Origin: Arbacia lixula
Taxonomy: Eukaryota > Echinodermata > Echinoidea > Arbacioida > Arbaciidae
DNA: 64,000 nucleotides
Direction: 5' to 3'
Assembly (NCBI GenBank): GCA_963669155.1
Contig: OZ022577.1
Location: 33,167,850-33,231,849, forward strand
Positions within the stretch are counted from its first letter, which is position 1. Each line of letters starts with the position of its first letter. Under the pieces are notes generated by a model, which was not told where the DNA came from, made no database searches, and saw only the letters and a list, made by a program, of their open reading frames with translations. Made by a program: the position numbers and the translations under genes. Positions 26,201 to 36,501 of the stretch are shown here, in pieces.

Positions 26201-27067
26201 CCTTGTTAAGATAAGTGGTCAACTCTGTACTATAATAGAGCTACTTAGCAGCAAGGAACAGTGGTAGGCATTTCTTCAGCCACCTAATGATGACATGGTG
26301 TAAACAGCTGTGAGAATAGTAAATGTAGATAAAAGTATTTAAAGGAATAATATAGTGACCTTTAATTTCATGAATGAAAAGAATATGTACACGAATGTAT
26401 CATATTTGTTTATCTTATTTCAATCCTATCAGGAAGACACAAATGCACAAGAACTGGAGGAGTGGGCTGTGACAGGCTCTGAGACTGCAGACACTGATGG
26501 TGACACGCATGTGGATGTGGAAACAGATGCTGATGCAGACGATCAGCTCGTTGAGAACCTGGACACCATAACACAAATTGTGGCTTGCCCCCCAGAAGCT
26601 AGCTGCCTCATTCATGAGGACCTTGTTAAGATAAGTGGTCAACTCTGGACTATAATAGAGCTACTTAGAAACAAGGAAGAGTAGTAGGCATTTCTTCAGC
26701 CACCTAATGATGACATGGTGTAAACAGCTGTAAGAATAGTAAATGTAGATAAAAGTATTTAAAGGAATAATATAGTGTCCTTCAATTTCATGAATGAAAA
26801 GAATATGTAAAATTTATTTGCAATATGTACAAAAATGTATCATATTTGTTTATCTTATTTCAATCCTATCAGGAAGATACAAATTCACAAGAACTGGAGG
26901 AGTGGGCTGTGACAGGCTCTGAGACTGCAGACACCGATGGTGACACGCATGTGGATGCGGAAACAGATGCTGATCCAGACGTTCAGCTCGTTGAGAACCT
27001 GGACACCATACCACAAATTGTGGCTTGCCCCCCAGAAGGTAGCTTCCTCATTCATGCGGACCTTGTT
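20203..27067 (+). CDS. Myb/SANT-like DNA-binding protein, role unknown
   Basis: Coding exons: 20233-20274, 23243-23362, 23693-23834, 24784-24884, then a last exon available in five tandem copies (first copy 25353-25589). Phases close, giving 213 codons with copy 1. Residues about 15-100 (basic KQRSRKRQ, then YTKEEQLKIVDYV, KAWEELALLL, RDWRELKRKWQRSALK) have the tryptophan and basic spacing of the Myb/SANT-like family found in NAIF1, MSANTD and Harbinger-partner proteins. The tail is acidic (TETDADADDQLVENLD) and ends in a short helix-like IIELLRSKEE, as in regulators with an N-terminal DNA-binding domain and a C-terminal interaction tail. It could be a host gene or a domesticated transposon partner. 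Exon 2 has two nearby acceptors (before 23236 and 23243); only the second keeps the frame open. Confidence 0.7.
20640..21235 (+). pseudogene. LINE ORF1-like fragment in Myb-like intron 1
   Basis: Two overlapping frames give a Cys-containing segment (CCTCEVIF, CAKCNEQLFPFNHV, about 20670-20957) and a basic segment (VREKVRKACITQFKERDF to FFLFPPRIGIRNSEGKLF, 20908-21231). The CxxC-LFPFNH pattern and the following nucleic-acid-binding-like segment are typical of first ORFs of non-LTR retrotransposons. A frame change between them shows decay. Confidence 0.55.
22011..22556 (+). pseudogene. 3' end of a LINE (reverse transcriptase C-terminus and tail)
   Basis: The frame from 22011 reads SLRCRGIKLWNELNNDIK then RFKKLLKYELL, ending in a stop at 22168. 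This is the usual C-terminal motif (G-x-K-LWN-x-LP-like) of CR1/L2/Rex-type ORF2. The 3' UTR runs to a GAATT microsatellite tail (about 22522-22556), typical of such elements. An A-rich tail at about 21995-22008 may separate it from the fragment upstream. Confidence 0.6.
24243..24795 (+). repeat. 181-bp tandem repeat spanning the Myb-like exon 4 acceptor
   Basis: Three nearly identical units with a period of 181 bp. Each ends in CTTCAATATTTAG and GAGGYRGACCACC, the authentic splice acceptor and exon start at 24784. Decoy acceptors precede 24422 and 24603. After the shared exon start the decoys run straight back into CATAACCGCGTCTC, the start of the next repeat unit. Confidence 0.85.
25353..25589 (+). 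CDS. Myb-like last exon, copy 1 (intact)
   Basis: 79 codons including stop, following acceptor CAAACCTATCAG. Encodes an acidic segment starting EDTNSQELEEWALAGSET and ending IIELLRSKEE. Lacks the short TADT insert present in later copies. Confidence 0.7.
   Translation, partial: EDTNSQELEEWALAGSETDGDTHTETDADADDQLVENLDTITQIVACPPEASCLIHEDLVKISGQLSTIIELLRSKEE
25778..25897 (+). CDS. Myb-like last exon, copy 2 (internally deleted)
   Basis: Has the same acceptor and first 33 or so codons. At 25876 it then joins directly to sequence that normally lies downstream of the stop, ending DANVDKSI and a stop. The IIELL tail is lost. Confidence 0.55.
   Translation, partial: EDTSSQELEEWAVTGSETADTDGDTHAETDADANVDKSI
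26013..26267 (+). CDS. Myb-like last exon, copy 3 (intact)
   Basis: An open exon after acceptor CAATCCTATCAG, ending LLSSKEQW and a stop. It differs from copy 1 by substitutions and by added TADTDGDTHVDAET residues, all in frame. Confidence 0.6.
   Translation, partial: EDTNAQELEEWAVKVSETADTDGDTHVDAETDADPDDQLFENLDTIPLIVACPPEGSCLIHEDLVKISGQLCTIIELLSSKEQW
26433..26684 (+). CDS. Myb-like last exon, copy 4 (intact)
   Basis: An open exon with the same acceptor, ending LLRNKEE and a stop. It is followed by the same downstream block (GTAGGCATTTCTTCAGCCAC) as copies 1 and 3. Confidence 0.6.
   Translation, partial: EDTNAQELEEWAVTGSETADTDGDTHVDVETDADADDQLVENLDTITQIVACPPEASCLIHEDLVKISGQLWTIIELLRNKEE
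26873..27067 (+). pseudogene. Myb-like last exon, copy 5, cut by an LTR element
   Basis: It matches the other copies up to GCGGACCTTGTT and then passes directly into TGTAATGTTG, the start of an LTR-like block. The conserved tail and stop are missing; the frame ends a few codons inside the inserted sequence. Confidence 0.7.
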
Positions 27068-27850
27068 GTAATGTTGTAAGATATTAACAGTCAATACCAC
27101 CATCTACGGCGAAGGTGGTACAGCTAACATGTCTGCCAGTCAGCAGAATGTTGTGTTCAAGTTCGTTGAATAAATACCAAATAAACCGGTAATCCTGACT
27201 CATCTGATTCTCTGTCCGGGTACAACATAAACTATATTATAATGGTGACGTAGGTGAACTACATTTAGTGACTTTCTTGGTACCTTCCGCTCCGAACTCA
27301 GTGTTTTTGTGTCGCGATCATCACACAATGTCTATGCCCGTCATCTTCCCATTCGACCCACACGGGGACAGCTCTTCGCTTAGCCAGCGATGGGAACTTT
27401 ATCTGAAGCGTTTTGAAAGGGCTATGGTTGGATTTAACATCACAACACCCAAGCGCAAAAGGGCTCTGCTACTACATTATGGAGATGAGTTGCTCCAAAA
27501 TATATTTGATACACTAAGTGACACAGGGACTGAAAATGACTATGATAAAGTGAGAGATGCCTTAACGAACCATTTCGTTCCCCAAAAGAACGTTGTCTAC
27601 CAAACAATCCTCTTCCGCAGGATGAAAATCAACAAGATGAAAATGTCTCGCAGTTCTGTACACGTCTAAGGAAGGAAGCTGAGAAGTGTGAATTTGGTGA
27701 TGTTGAGCGAGAACTTGTTACTCAAATCATCACAGGCTGTAAGTCAGGACAGCTGAGAAGGCGTGCACTCGAGAAGCAAATATCCTTGAAAGACCTCTTG
27801 GATCTCTCAGCATCAATCGAACTATCCCAAGAACGTGCTCATGTTACATG
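27067..27850 (+). mobile_element. Truncated Ty3-type LTR retrotransposon (LTR and broken gag)
   Basis: 27067-27227 begins TGTAATGTTG and ends TACAACA, a short LTR with TG...CA ends. It is followed by TATTATAATGGTGACG, as after the 5' LTR in several Ty3-type elements. A gag-like ORF starts at 27328 (MSMPVIFPFDPHGDSSS, then a capsid-type helical region). A frameshift near 27620 moves the reading to another frame, which runs to a stop near 27850 (segment FCTRLRKEAEKCEFGDVE). No zinc knuckle, protease, polymerase or 3' LTR follows, so it is a dead 5' fragment. Confidence 0.65.
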
Positions 27851-27884
27851 ACTTTAACCAAACTGTGGAATTGCCCAGCATCGT

Positions 27885-27960
27885 CTTTGCTCATCGCCTG
27901 ATGAAGTCTAGCTGCTTGCAGACGAAACGTCACTCTCCTCTGCGTTTGCTACATCATGCA
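27885..27960 (+). ncRNA. Hammerhead-ribozyme-like motif of Penelope-type elements
   Basis: CTGATGA at 27898-27904, a stem whose outer pairs are GTCT/AGAC, then GACGAAACGTC at 27921-27931. This is the core order of a hammerhead ribozyme (CUGAUGA, stem II, GAAA). Penelope-like retroelements are known to carry such motifs in their terminal repeats. Stems I and III are weak by eye, so activity is uncertain. Confidence 0.5.
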
Positions 27961-28129
27961 ACAACCAATTATTTCTTCCACTTCAAGCATTAACAACATT
28001 CAACAAGAATGTATTAGAAGAGTGCCACAAGCAGGATCAAGTCCAGAGCTTCACCGCATTCCATCAAAAAGCATTTCAAGACAAGTTGTCATGTTCAACA
28101 ATTTGATGAGTAAACATGGAGAAATACTG

Positions 28130-28730
28130 TTTGTGTGAGAGGTGTAATATTGAAATCATGTGACAATTGGTTGGTGTATTGTTTTTTTTCTTTGTTGTGG
28201 TCTCTTTAGGTGTTCTGTGTTCTGAATAAGATGTCAACATCACTTCAGATATGAAGTACCGTGTACATACGAAAGTGCGTGCGATAACTGTAATACCAAT
28301 CATTTTTGTTAATTGTTGTTTTCCCGTGTCTCTCCAAGTGTCCTGTAAAACATAAGATCAACACCACTTAAGTAAATTCATGTTTTAAATGTTGTGTGAT
28401 CGATGTAAAATCTGAGATGTAAATGTCATTTTGTTCCTCTTTCAAGGAGTTTGATAAGGAATAGGATTAACATCACTTAAGATTTATGATGTATTCATAT
28501 TTGTTCAATTTCATGTGATAGATGTAATATTTTACTTGATTTAAAGATGTGAAAATTGTTTGCTCTTATGTATGTAACTGTCAATGTCATTTTGATACAA
28601 AGATCATATAGATGTGTTTCCCTTTCAAGTTTATTTAATAGATGACATACATGAATGTATTTGACGAGCCTGTAAATTATCAATTTTCTCTATCTTTCCT
28701 GTTCAAGGTGTTCCGTAAGGAACAAGGAGC
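28130..28730 (+). repeat. Degenerate ~130-bp tandem repeat with exon-edge-like core
   Basis: Related blocks (pyrimidines, YYAAG or TTTAG, a GTGTTCTG/GTGTCCTG/GAGTTTGATAAGG-type core, then TCAACATCACTTAAG) occur at about 28210, 28339, 28447 and 28708. The spacing is 129, 108 and 261 bp. The last copy leads into the coding-like stretch at 28730. Confidence 0.5.
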
Positions 28731-29345
28731 TAACATGCCAGGCCAGCATAAAGGAGGAGAGAGGTGGCTTCAGGTGTGGGGAGTACCGGCACTGCTACCC
28801 TACCGACCCGAACAGGCTGGCCACCCTGAAGCTCCTGGCAGCCGTGAAGAGGGGGGCCAAGGAGGAGGTGTTTCAGCCAGTGGCAGCCATCGTAAAGGAG
28901 GACCTCCTTGGCCTGGACAAGCAGGCAGCGGTTGGTCAGTCCATGACCAACCTATATGGCTGCCAGAATCATCAAGAATGCACTAGAGGGTGTGGACTTG
29001 AAGACAACCTGGCCTCCAACATCAGACTACTTAACCATTGAGCAGAGTAAGAGGCTTGTTCCTTCGCAGCTTTTCAATTTCTTAGCATGGATATCTGGAG
29101 TCAGTCAAGGAGTGTCACATGATGATGAACGAAAGATTCTCTTCCTAGCACAAGACATCATGTACCTGAAGACAAAGAGGGAGATGTGTATTACCAAAGC
29201 ATAATGCTCTAGGAATGGCAGTATGGCATCTGACAGGCTCAGCCAAACTCATTGGCATCCTAAATGGGCTTGACCATAGTGTGTCAAGGCCAGTGGTCCT
29301 TGAACATGACACTGCCCTTGCTAAACGGCAACTTGAATTGGGTCA
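28708..29345 (+). pseudogene. Decayed gene of an unnamed repeated family
   Basis: Three frames in succession carry protein-like sequence: KLLAAVKRGAKEEVFQPVAA and GLDKQAAVGQSMTNLYG (28730-28965), then TIEQSKRLVPSQLFNFLAWI and ILFLAQDIMYL (28956-29204), then LGMAVWHLTGSAKLIGILNG and RPVVLEHDTALAKRQLELG (about 29205-29345). The frame changes show a broken gene. From memory, similar segments occur in many uncharacterised, multicopy proteins of corals and lancelets, which suggests a mobile origin. I assign no function. Confidence 0.5.
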
Positions 29346-29599
29346 TTAAATCTCCAGAACTTGTGTCAATAATGAAGTCAAACATCCTGATTTGAAAGAT
29401 AATGATTGTATATGTAATGCTTGTAGGCAAAAAAGTTAAGTAACCTTGCACTTGCAAAAAAAACACCTATTCCAGTCTCCATGTTTTCTCTTTCACTATT
29501 CATTGTGCTGTGCTTCAACAGAGGTTGAAATGAAAGCTTGTACTGTAAATGATTTCAATAAGATTTTCTCCCTGGAAATACAAGAGCTTCCTGATCCAT

Positions 29600-30285
29600 T
29601 ATATTTATATTCATAGGTGCCAAGTATCAGATTATTTTGTGTCGATTCAGTCAAAAAGTTGTGCCGTGTGTGAATGCATTATTAAAGCAAAAAAATATTC
29701 TTGTTCTTGCTTGAATGACAAGCAAATATCAATGACTGGAGAGAAGTCAATTCAACCTTTCAAGCAGAATATGGATCTCTCATGTCCTGCCTGTTACCGA
29801 TAAGCAATTCATATTGCCAAATTACAAATACTAGATAGTTTAGAAAAGGAACTCAATTCTACTTTTAATTGTGATGATGATGACAGCGATGTGAAAACAA
29901 AGGAAACATTTTCAAAGTGAACGACAACAGTATTTATCTATGTAAGGTTTGTCGAGAGGAGAGAGGGTTTTTGTTATCTCATGCTTTCCGAGTTTTTCCT
30001 TGAAATATTTAAAAAACGAGTGAAGATGATTTTAAATGATTTTAAGTGGGTCCCAAATCTACTCTTTAGGATTCTTAACAAGTTTCATGGTATTCTCTCT
30101 GTAAGCACTACAAGTGAATTCAAATTTGGAATATTTATGTACCTTAAGAATCTGACTGCTAGAGATTTAATTGAGAACTGGAACATTTTATCTGCAAAGT
30201 ATAGAGTATTACAAAAGAAAAATGATTCTTTGAAAGAATGCCAAGGTACATCTCAATTATGTTCTGATGAAGGTTCATTGTAGTT
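29600..30285 (+). pseudogene. Protein-like remnants, possibly part of the same decayed element
   Basis: Frames with Cys pairs (CAVCECIIKAKKYSCSC, LSCPACYR near 29650-29800) are followed by an acidic stretch and an open frame at 29981-30283 containing TARDLIENWNILSAKYRVLQ. Frames are interrupted. No family recognised. Confidence 0.3.
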
Positions 30286-31444
30286 GCAATTTTATGTTCT
30301 TTCAACATTCACCAGATCAGGTCAGGTTAGTCCTGCCACTGGTCATCGTGTAATCCAGTGCTACTTGTTACACGGTCGAGTGCTCGGCGACTAATCCGGG
30401 CAACCCACGCTAGAGCATCAGCTCTAGGGTTAGGAGGGGGTGCCGGACCCCCTGTCAGAATTAAAAACCAGATCTGACTAAGAGTTCCTTTACATCAGGT
30501 TGGAGTCCAAGGAACTCATTCGACCTCTACCAATTCTGCCAGTGTGGTATGGCACACACCCTTCATCATTTATGGATTTGAGAAGAAAGAGAGGCTGTAA
30601 CGCCCATGGCCGGAACGGGCCCAGCTCTACAAATAGAACTAGGAAATCTGTAACTGCTGATACTTCTGGTGTCAAGCCCCAGAGCTAACACCAGAAGAAG
30701 AGGCAGGCAATGTAGAGGTGGATTGGCAGTGTGACATGGAAACGAACGGCACAAGATAGATCAAAATGAAAAAATGATGAGGAGGCCTTCCTTCAGCAGT
30801 GGAGAGAAATAGGCTAGATACAGACACAGATCAACATTCAATGATCTGAGAAAGTAGGCCAAAACAATAACAAATCAGTTTCTTACAAAGCCATCATTAC
30901 TTGATAATTTTGACTTTGAGAATTCATGTTCTCTCTTTGACCCATTCATTTGGAACACAGTGTGTATTTTATCAGCCAATGCAGAATAATTCATTTCTTT
31001 TTAAAATTCCAATATATTGATTGATAAAGAGATCTTCCAGTTCCCATCTGATTCACCAATGTCCGGAAACGTCAACGAATAGCGATTATTTTCATTCCTT
31101 AGTTCAAAATGACTTCATGCGAATGCATATTCACGAGGTGTAACACATTTCTATCATAGCAGGCATAAAGGTCAGCAATGCTCATTACCTAGTGATAAGC
31201 ACTCCAGAGCAGCATGACTACTTGGCCCAGGCCACTGATCTCTCCACTGACTGGATAGGAAGAATAACGCTGATTGGCCTATTTCGTGTTGAAGCACCGG
31301 GAGTTGTGCCTCTGCACGCCAACTTCCCCCAAGAAACCTAAAACCGAAGTAGATTGCGTTCACGCAAATAGTGTCAATTCTTACTGAAAATTACCAGATC
31401 AAGCACTTTTCAATGTGAATGTATGACGTGATAGAAAGTTAAAG
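30286..31444. other. Intergenic repeats, no gene seen
   Basis: 30311-30480 is a GC-richer structured repeat with internal palindromes (AGAGCATCAGCTCT, AGGGGGTGCCGGACCCCCT) bounded by AGATCAGGT and ACCAGATCTGA. A short open frame at 30500-30688 follows it. The rest is AT-rich without recognisable features. Confidence 0.4.
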
Positions 31445-31519
31445 ATGCCGTTATGTACTGCTTCTGAATGTACTAATCGGGACGCCGGTGGAAATAGTGA
31501 AAGAGGATTACTTTTCACA
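31445..31519 (+). CDS. Possible first exon of a THAP-type zinc-finger gene
   Basis: The ATG at 31445 opens MPLCTASECTNRDAGGN, with the Cys-x4-Cys and following NR..G pattern at the start of THAP domains. A GTAAGA donor follows directly. No downstream THAP exon is visible before the hAT element at 31668, so this is an orphan or interrupted gene, or part of a transposon. Confidence 0.4.
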
Positions 31520-33417
31520 GGTAAGACAACAGCTAATGCAAAGTCAGTTCATTTGATGTCAGTTTTGTTTACATAATTCCCAATGCAAATACATTTAATA
31601 TTGTGATATCATTTGTGATTGTTTCAATAAATACCATTATTATTATCAATGATGCAGAATACATGAACAGGGCTCGAATTACCCGGCCGGCAAAAGGCAA
31701 TTTGACGCGATGCCCCCTCTACTTGCCGTGTCGCCCCTCTCAAAATTATGATACTTACGGCAACTTGTAGCCGTCCCCTTTTTCAGTTTGCCGTAATGCC
31801 CTTTTCTCCTAAATGTACGGAAACAACATTTTTTCGCACCAAACTAATAACAGCTTCGATTCACAAGCGCATCAGAGCAGTGTCGGTTCAGTTGCATGCT
31901 CGCACCGCAGTGAATGGGATTTTTTTTTGTAAACACGCTGCCATTCTATTACCCGAACTCACTCCCTCGTACCTTCGTCCCAATAGCCTATGTACGTTAC
32001 GTACCCGAGTACAACTTCAGGGGGGTAAATGCGATGGGAGAGTTTTCGTAAACAAATGCAATGGACATTCCATTTATTGCTCTCAATCCCTCGTATTATT
32101 GTGCCCTTCGTGTCAACGTACGTACATCGAAGTAAAGTTTACAGCGGGGGGAAAGTTGACACAGGCTGTTACATTACACGCAATGTGCCATTGCGGCTAT
32201 TTTCCATGTGCGAAGTTTCGGCTCGTTGATCTAGATTGTGAATGAATACGAGCGAATGATTTTGTTTTGAGTTTATCGATTTGCGTTTGAAGAAAAATAA
32301 ATTGTCTGGCTTTATTCGAGAAAGCGAAAAAAAATATTTGAAACATGACAAAAAGGGCATTACGGCCAAATGAAAAAACAAACAAAACAAAATTTTTTAA
32401 TGTTTCCGCCGCCAATGGGGGTATGGGTTTGGGAGCTTTAGCGGCACATGGTGTCTTTTTGGAAACCAATCCGAGTCCCCCACGTTTAAACACTTGCATG
32501 CCATAGACTTATTTTTTAAAGCGCTCTAACGCAGGTGCAAGTTTATTGCTGACACGGCTGCGCTGTAGCTCCTTCGGCACGCGCACGAGGCCAAGGCGCG
32601 GTCGCGCGGGGCGGGAACGATGCCCCCGGCCCCGGCCCCCAGATATTTTTAAATTAGCGCTAGCCTGATCTGAGGCTGTATTTGACAAGTAGTTTTAGAT
32701 CGAGCAATTTCAGAGTTTCACGAGGACAAGAAATTCCTAATCATGCCGCGGGCCCATCGTAGGAAAGCCCTGCAAGAGTCCGAGCTCAAGAAGGCGGCGG
32801 ATCAATGCCGAACTTTGGACTTCTTTATCAAAAGTTAAGTGATCACGACGTGCTTATTTAATTATCTACTGATGATGTGAAGTAATCGTTTACTTGTCCA
32901 GTCGTCCCGTGTATAAGCATGTCGTATAGCATGTAAATCTGCGTACGTAAAGTTTACATGTGTCTGGCTCGATCAAAAATTCGAAAATTGATATGATCTT
33001 TGATATCCCGGTTTGTCAGCCTAAACAGGGATCTAATGATGGACTTAAGTTTTACAGATGTTTTAAGGAACTTTTCTCTCTATGTGTCTTTCACGTGTGT
33101 TTATCAAACATGTGCACATTATCACTTGGCTGTCATGAACTGACCCTGGCCTCTGGCGTTGGAGAGCCTGGTCATTACAATCCATGCTAGTGTCTGCTTG
33201 CAGACTCTGTTAGCATTACCTGGAAATGAATTTAGTGTGCTGCTCATGAGTGCGTGATTTCATTTATGTAATTTTTGTTTATGTAATTGGTGTGTGTATG
33301 TTGGAATTACATGTGTGCTTGTAGATTTCATTACAAGCTAGATCTAGCCTTTGATTTGAAGGGATACATTCAAATAGATTTTTTTTCATGTTGTTACTTC
33401 TAATGTCAAATCAATTC

Positions 33418-33701
33418 TTTTGAGGATTTTGCTGGTTCTTCCAACGGCCACATCTCAAGAAGAGCGACAGTTTTCAACAATTAAGCGATGTCAGGGTGAT
33501 TGGAGACTGAGCCTCAAGACAAGCACGATTGAAGACCTTCTGCGCATTATCACCAAGGGCCACCCAGTAGAAGAGTTTTCTCCAGCTTCTTCAGTGGAGA
33601 GGTGGTTTAGTGACAAGAGGCGCCCCCACATGAAGCCCTACGGGAAAAGAAAGCCTGCCCCTTCATCATCATCGTCAGAAGAAGAAATGGATTTAGAATA
33701 A
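33418..33701 (+). pseudogene. hAT transposase C-terminal dimerisation segment
   Basis: The frame reads RILLVLPTATSQEERQFSTI and continues with KTSTIEDLLRI. It matches the C-terminal hAT signature, hydrophobic then P-x-[TS]-x-x-x-[EA]-R-x-FS. It ends in a Ser-rich and acidic tail (SSSSSEEEMDLE) and a stop. The catalytic core that should precede it is absent, so it is a remnant. Confidence 0.65.
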
Positions 33702-33719
33702 TCAATTCAGTTCATCCTC

Positions 33720-34345
33720 AACTTCAGACTGCTCTCTAGTCTACCATCAGCAGGCATCACATGCGAGATGAACCAAGGGAAATGTGGTCAGCTGTTCTTA
33801 CTCGCAAGGATGTACCTCACCTGTGAAAGAAAAAAACAGATATTTCTTTCTTTGTCTTCAGGAGTAGGAGAAGAAAACTGCACCCAAGTTCATCTTCCAT
33901 ACTTGATGTCAATGTCAGACTGCTCTCTAGTCCACCATCAGCTGCCTACTATGTCTACATGTACCTGTGAAAGAAAAATAGATATTTCTTTCTTTGTCTT
34001 CAGAAACAGGAGGAGAAGAAAACTGCTACCAAGTTCATCTTCCATACTTGATCATGATGTCAACTTCAGACTGCTCTCTAGTCTACCACCAGCTGCCTAC
34101 TATAGTACATGCACCTGTGAAAGAAAAACCAGACATTTCTTTCATTGTCTTCAGAAACAGGAGAAGAAAACTGCTACCAAGTTCATCTTCAACTTCAGAC
34201 TGCTCTCTAGTCTAATATCAGCTGCCTACTATGTCTACATGTACCTGAGAAAGAAAACCATATATTTCTTTCTTTGTCCTCAGAAACAAGAGAAGGAAGC
34301 TGCAGCTACCAAGGTCATTTTCTGTTCCAGGTTCAACCAGTGCTT
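33720..34345 (+). repeat. Tandem repeat in hAT tail, four acceptor copies
   Basis: Four units of 129-151 bp. Each contains CTTCAGACTGCTCTCTAGTC, a TTTCTTTCTTTGTCTTCAG acceptor-like tract, and an exon-like AAACAGGAGAAGAAAACTGC. The bases after the AG start at 33862, 34004, 34155 and 34284. An open frame runs through much of the array but its composition is that of the repeat. Confidence 0.8.
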
Positions 34346-36501
34346 TCTCTCCATCAACAAAACAACTGAGCTCCAGTCAGAATATATCTATGAATAATGG
34401 TATCCCATGTCTTCTTTAAAAAATAGCAGCAATTTTTCTTCTTCATTCAAGAATTGATTAAGAGGTGGTCTACACTAAACCAAAATGAGGTGAGTTCTTT
34501 CAAACTGTAAGAGGGCTCACCTCCGTTTTGTATTCGACTAATCTAGTGTTACCAGAAACAGGAGCCGCCGTAGGTGTTCATCCACCATCGTTCATTGCTA
34601 ATAATCCCTTTACTTAATTTTACTTTGTATTACCAAGGGTTTGGGAGCCCTTTCATATTTTGGGGATTTGCCTTGGTGCCCTTTCATAATTGTCAGTTTT
34701 TGCCTTGGTGCCCCTCTGACCTAACTTGCTGCCCTTGAAAAAAGAGAAAAAAGTGCCCCCCAAAACTAAAAGTTGCCTGCCCCTAAAACAGGTGACTTTC
34801 GAGGCCTGCATGTAATTATATTTTAGTTCTATTCATTGAATTTGTTCAAAATTCATATATTTAGGCATGTTATACGATAGGCCACTCTGCGGCACATTAA
34901 TTCGGAGGGTGCAGTTTTCATCTGGTCTGAGGACAATGTGTTGCATTCCAATGGCCTTAACTTTTTATGTGATTGTTATTTCTGAAAATGTTATGAAGGA
35001 AAGTTTAAGAAAAATAAATGCCCCCTCAGATTATTCGTTAGTTTTGAAATGATTACTACACTTGTGTTATTTATCATTGCTTGGATAGAAAAATTAACAT
35101 TTTGACATTATCTTATGATTCTTCATTTTGTAGGGTAGAACTTGTTATGTGTTCCAGTTGAAATAAAATTTTGGTCATGATATAAGCTTTCTGTTGAAAC
35201 CACAAACACCATTCTTGTTGAGACAGACGGGAAGCAAACTTGAGTTTGTAAAGAGGTGTATTACTCAATAGATAAGGGCTCACTCCCAATAAGCAGACGG
35301 TGAACGCTCTGGAGACAGAGACAGTAATCATTTTAATGGCATTCACTCTTATTTATACTACCTATTGTTCACTTATTGATTTTCATCTACTACCTACCTA
35401 TGTGTACAAACACATGATAGACGTGCGTGCATCTGTGTGATTTTGCATGTACGCTGATCCGCTGATTGTACAAATGTGTGAATGAACCACGTAAAGAGTT
35501 AAAGTTGAATTAAGAAGACGATCCCAAATAATGAGATATTTGCATTAATATCATCCTTATGACACTAGCTTACCTATGAGAGACCTTTTAACCCCCTAAA
35601 ATAAGCTTAGAATATTAAATTTAGACGATTTATCCCTCACCATATTTTCTCTGATCGCTCCGGCGATGAGTACTCGAGACTATTGTTCGAGCACTGTGAC
35701 GTCACGGACGGGATTTGGGTCACAGTGAGAAAGTAAACAAAGCGAGCAGTGCAGTATATTGTGTGCATAGACATACACGCTAGTACAATTATGAATGAAT
35801 TTACTTTCACGTCAGAACTTTTCTTCTATTGTTATGGTTTTATGTGAATGATTTTTGGAAATAAATGAGAATTAAGCAATGTCATATAGTCAATGATGTG
35901 TCTCTAGTGTTCCAATATTTCTCATTTGAAGCGATTTTACTGCCTTGTCTTTCGACTTCAACACCGCGGATGACAGACAAAATTGTAAATTCAATGTAAT
36001 AATCAGTGCATCTGGCAATCAGTTGGTGATTATATGTGTGCGAGAACTTGTGAAATAGAAAATGCTCTACGCAGATATGTGGTCGTATTTATTCTCCAAC
36101 GTATGTAAACACCCTCAAAATGATGCAATATACCTAAAGATTAATTTCAAGATAAATAATATAAAATTTGAGCGAGATATTCTCACCGGTCGATCACGTT
36201 AGCGGACGCTATTGTAGAATATCCATCCGCGTGTGATGCGGTTGAAGAATACAAAAAACCCAAAACAAACACGTCGCCAGCGGAATTGGTCTGCGCTTGC
36301 CGCCCGCGCGTCTGGCGTGTGCCTAGTAGCCGCGCCGGTGGCCGTGGGTAGTGAGTAAAGTGTTCTTTCGCTTGATATTGCTTATGTTATGTGCCGTCTT
36401 ACAATCTTTGCTGCTTCAAAGTTCCAAACTAGCCTAAATACATAAATCACTCAAGAGGCTGAGAAGTATACGGAAGTATAATTTCTTTGTGAGTTTGCGG
36501 T

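Larger units (their letters stand above)
31668..34808 (+). mobile_element. hAT-family DNA transposon, internally reduced
   Basis: The left end reads CAGGGCTCGAATTACC and the right end, inverted, CAGGCCTCGAAAGTCACC, the CAGGG-type TIR of hAT elements. Runs of TTGCC/TGCCCC words sit inside both ends. It encodes a short N-terminal exon (32743-32838, MPRAHRRKALQESELKKAAD ... LDFFIK) and a C-terminal hAT dimerisation segment at about 33418-33701. The catalytic middle is missing. The expected 8-bp duplication is not clean (TACATGAA against CATGTAAT), so one border may be off by some bases. Confidence 0.65.
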
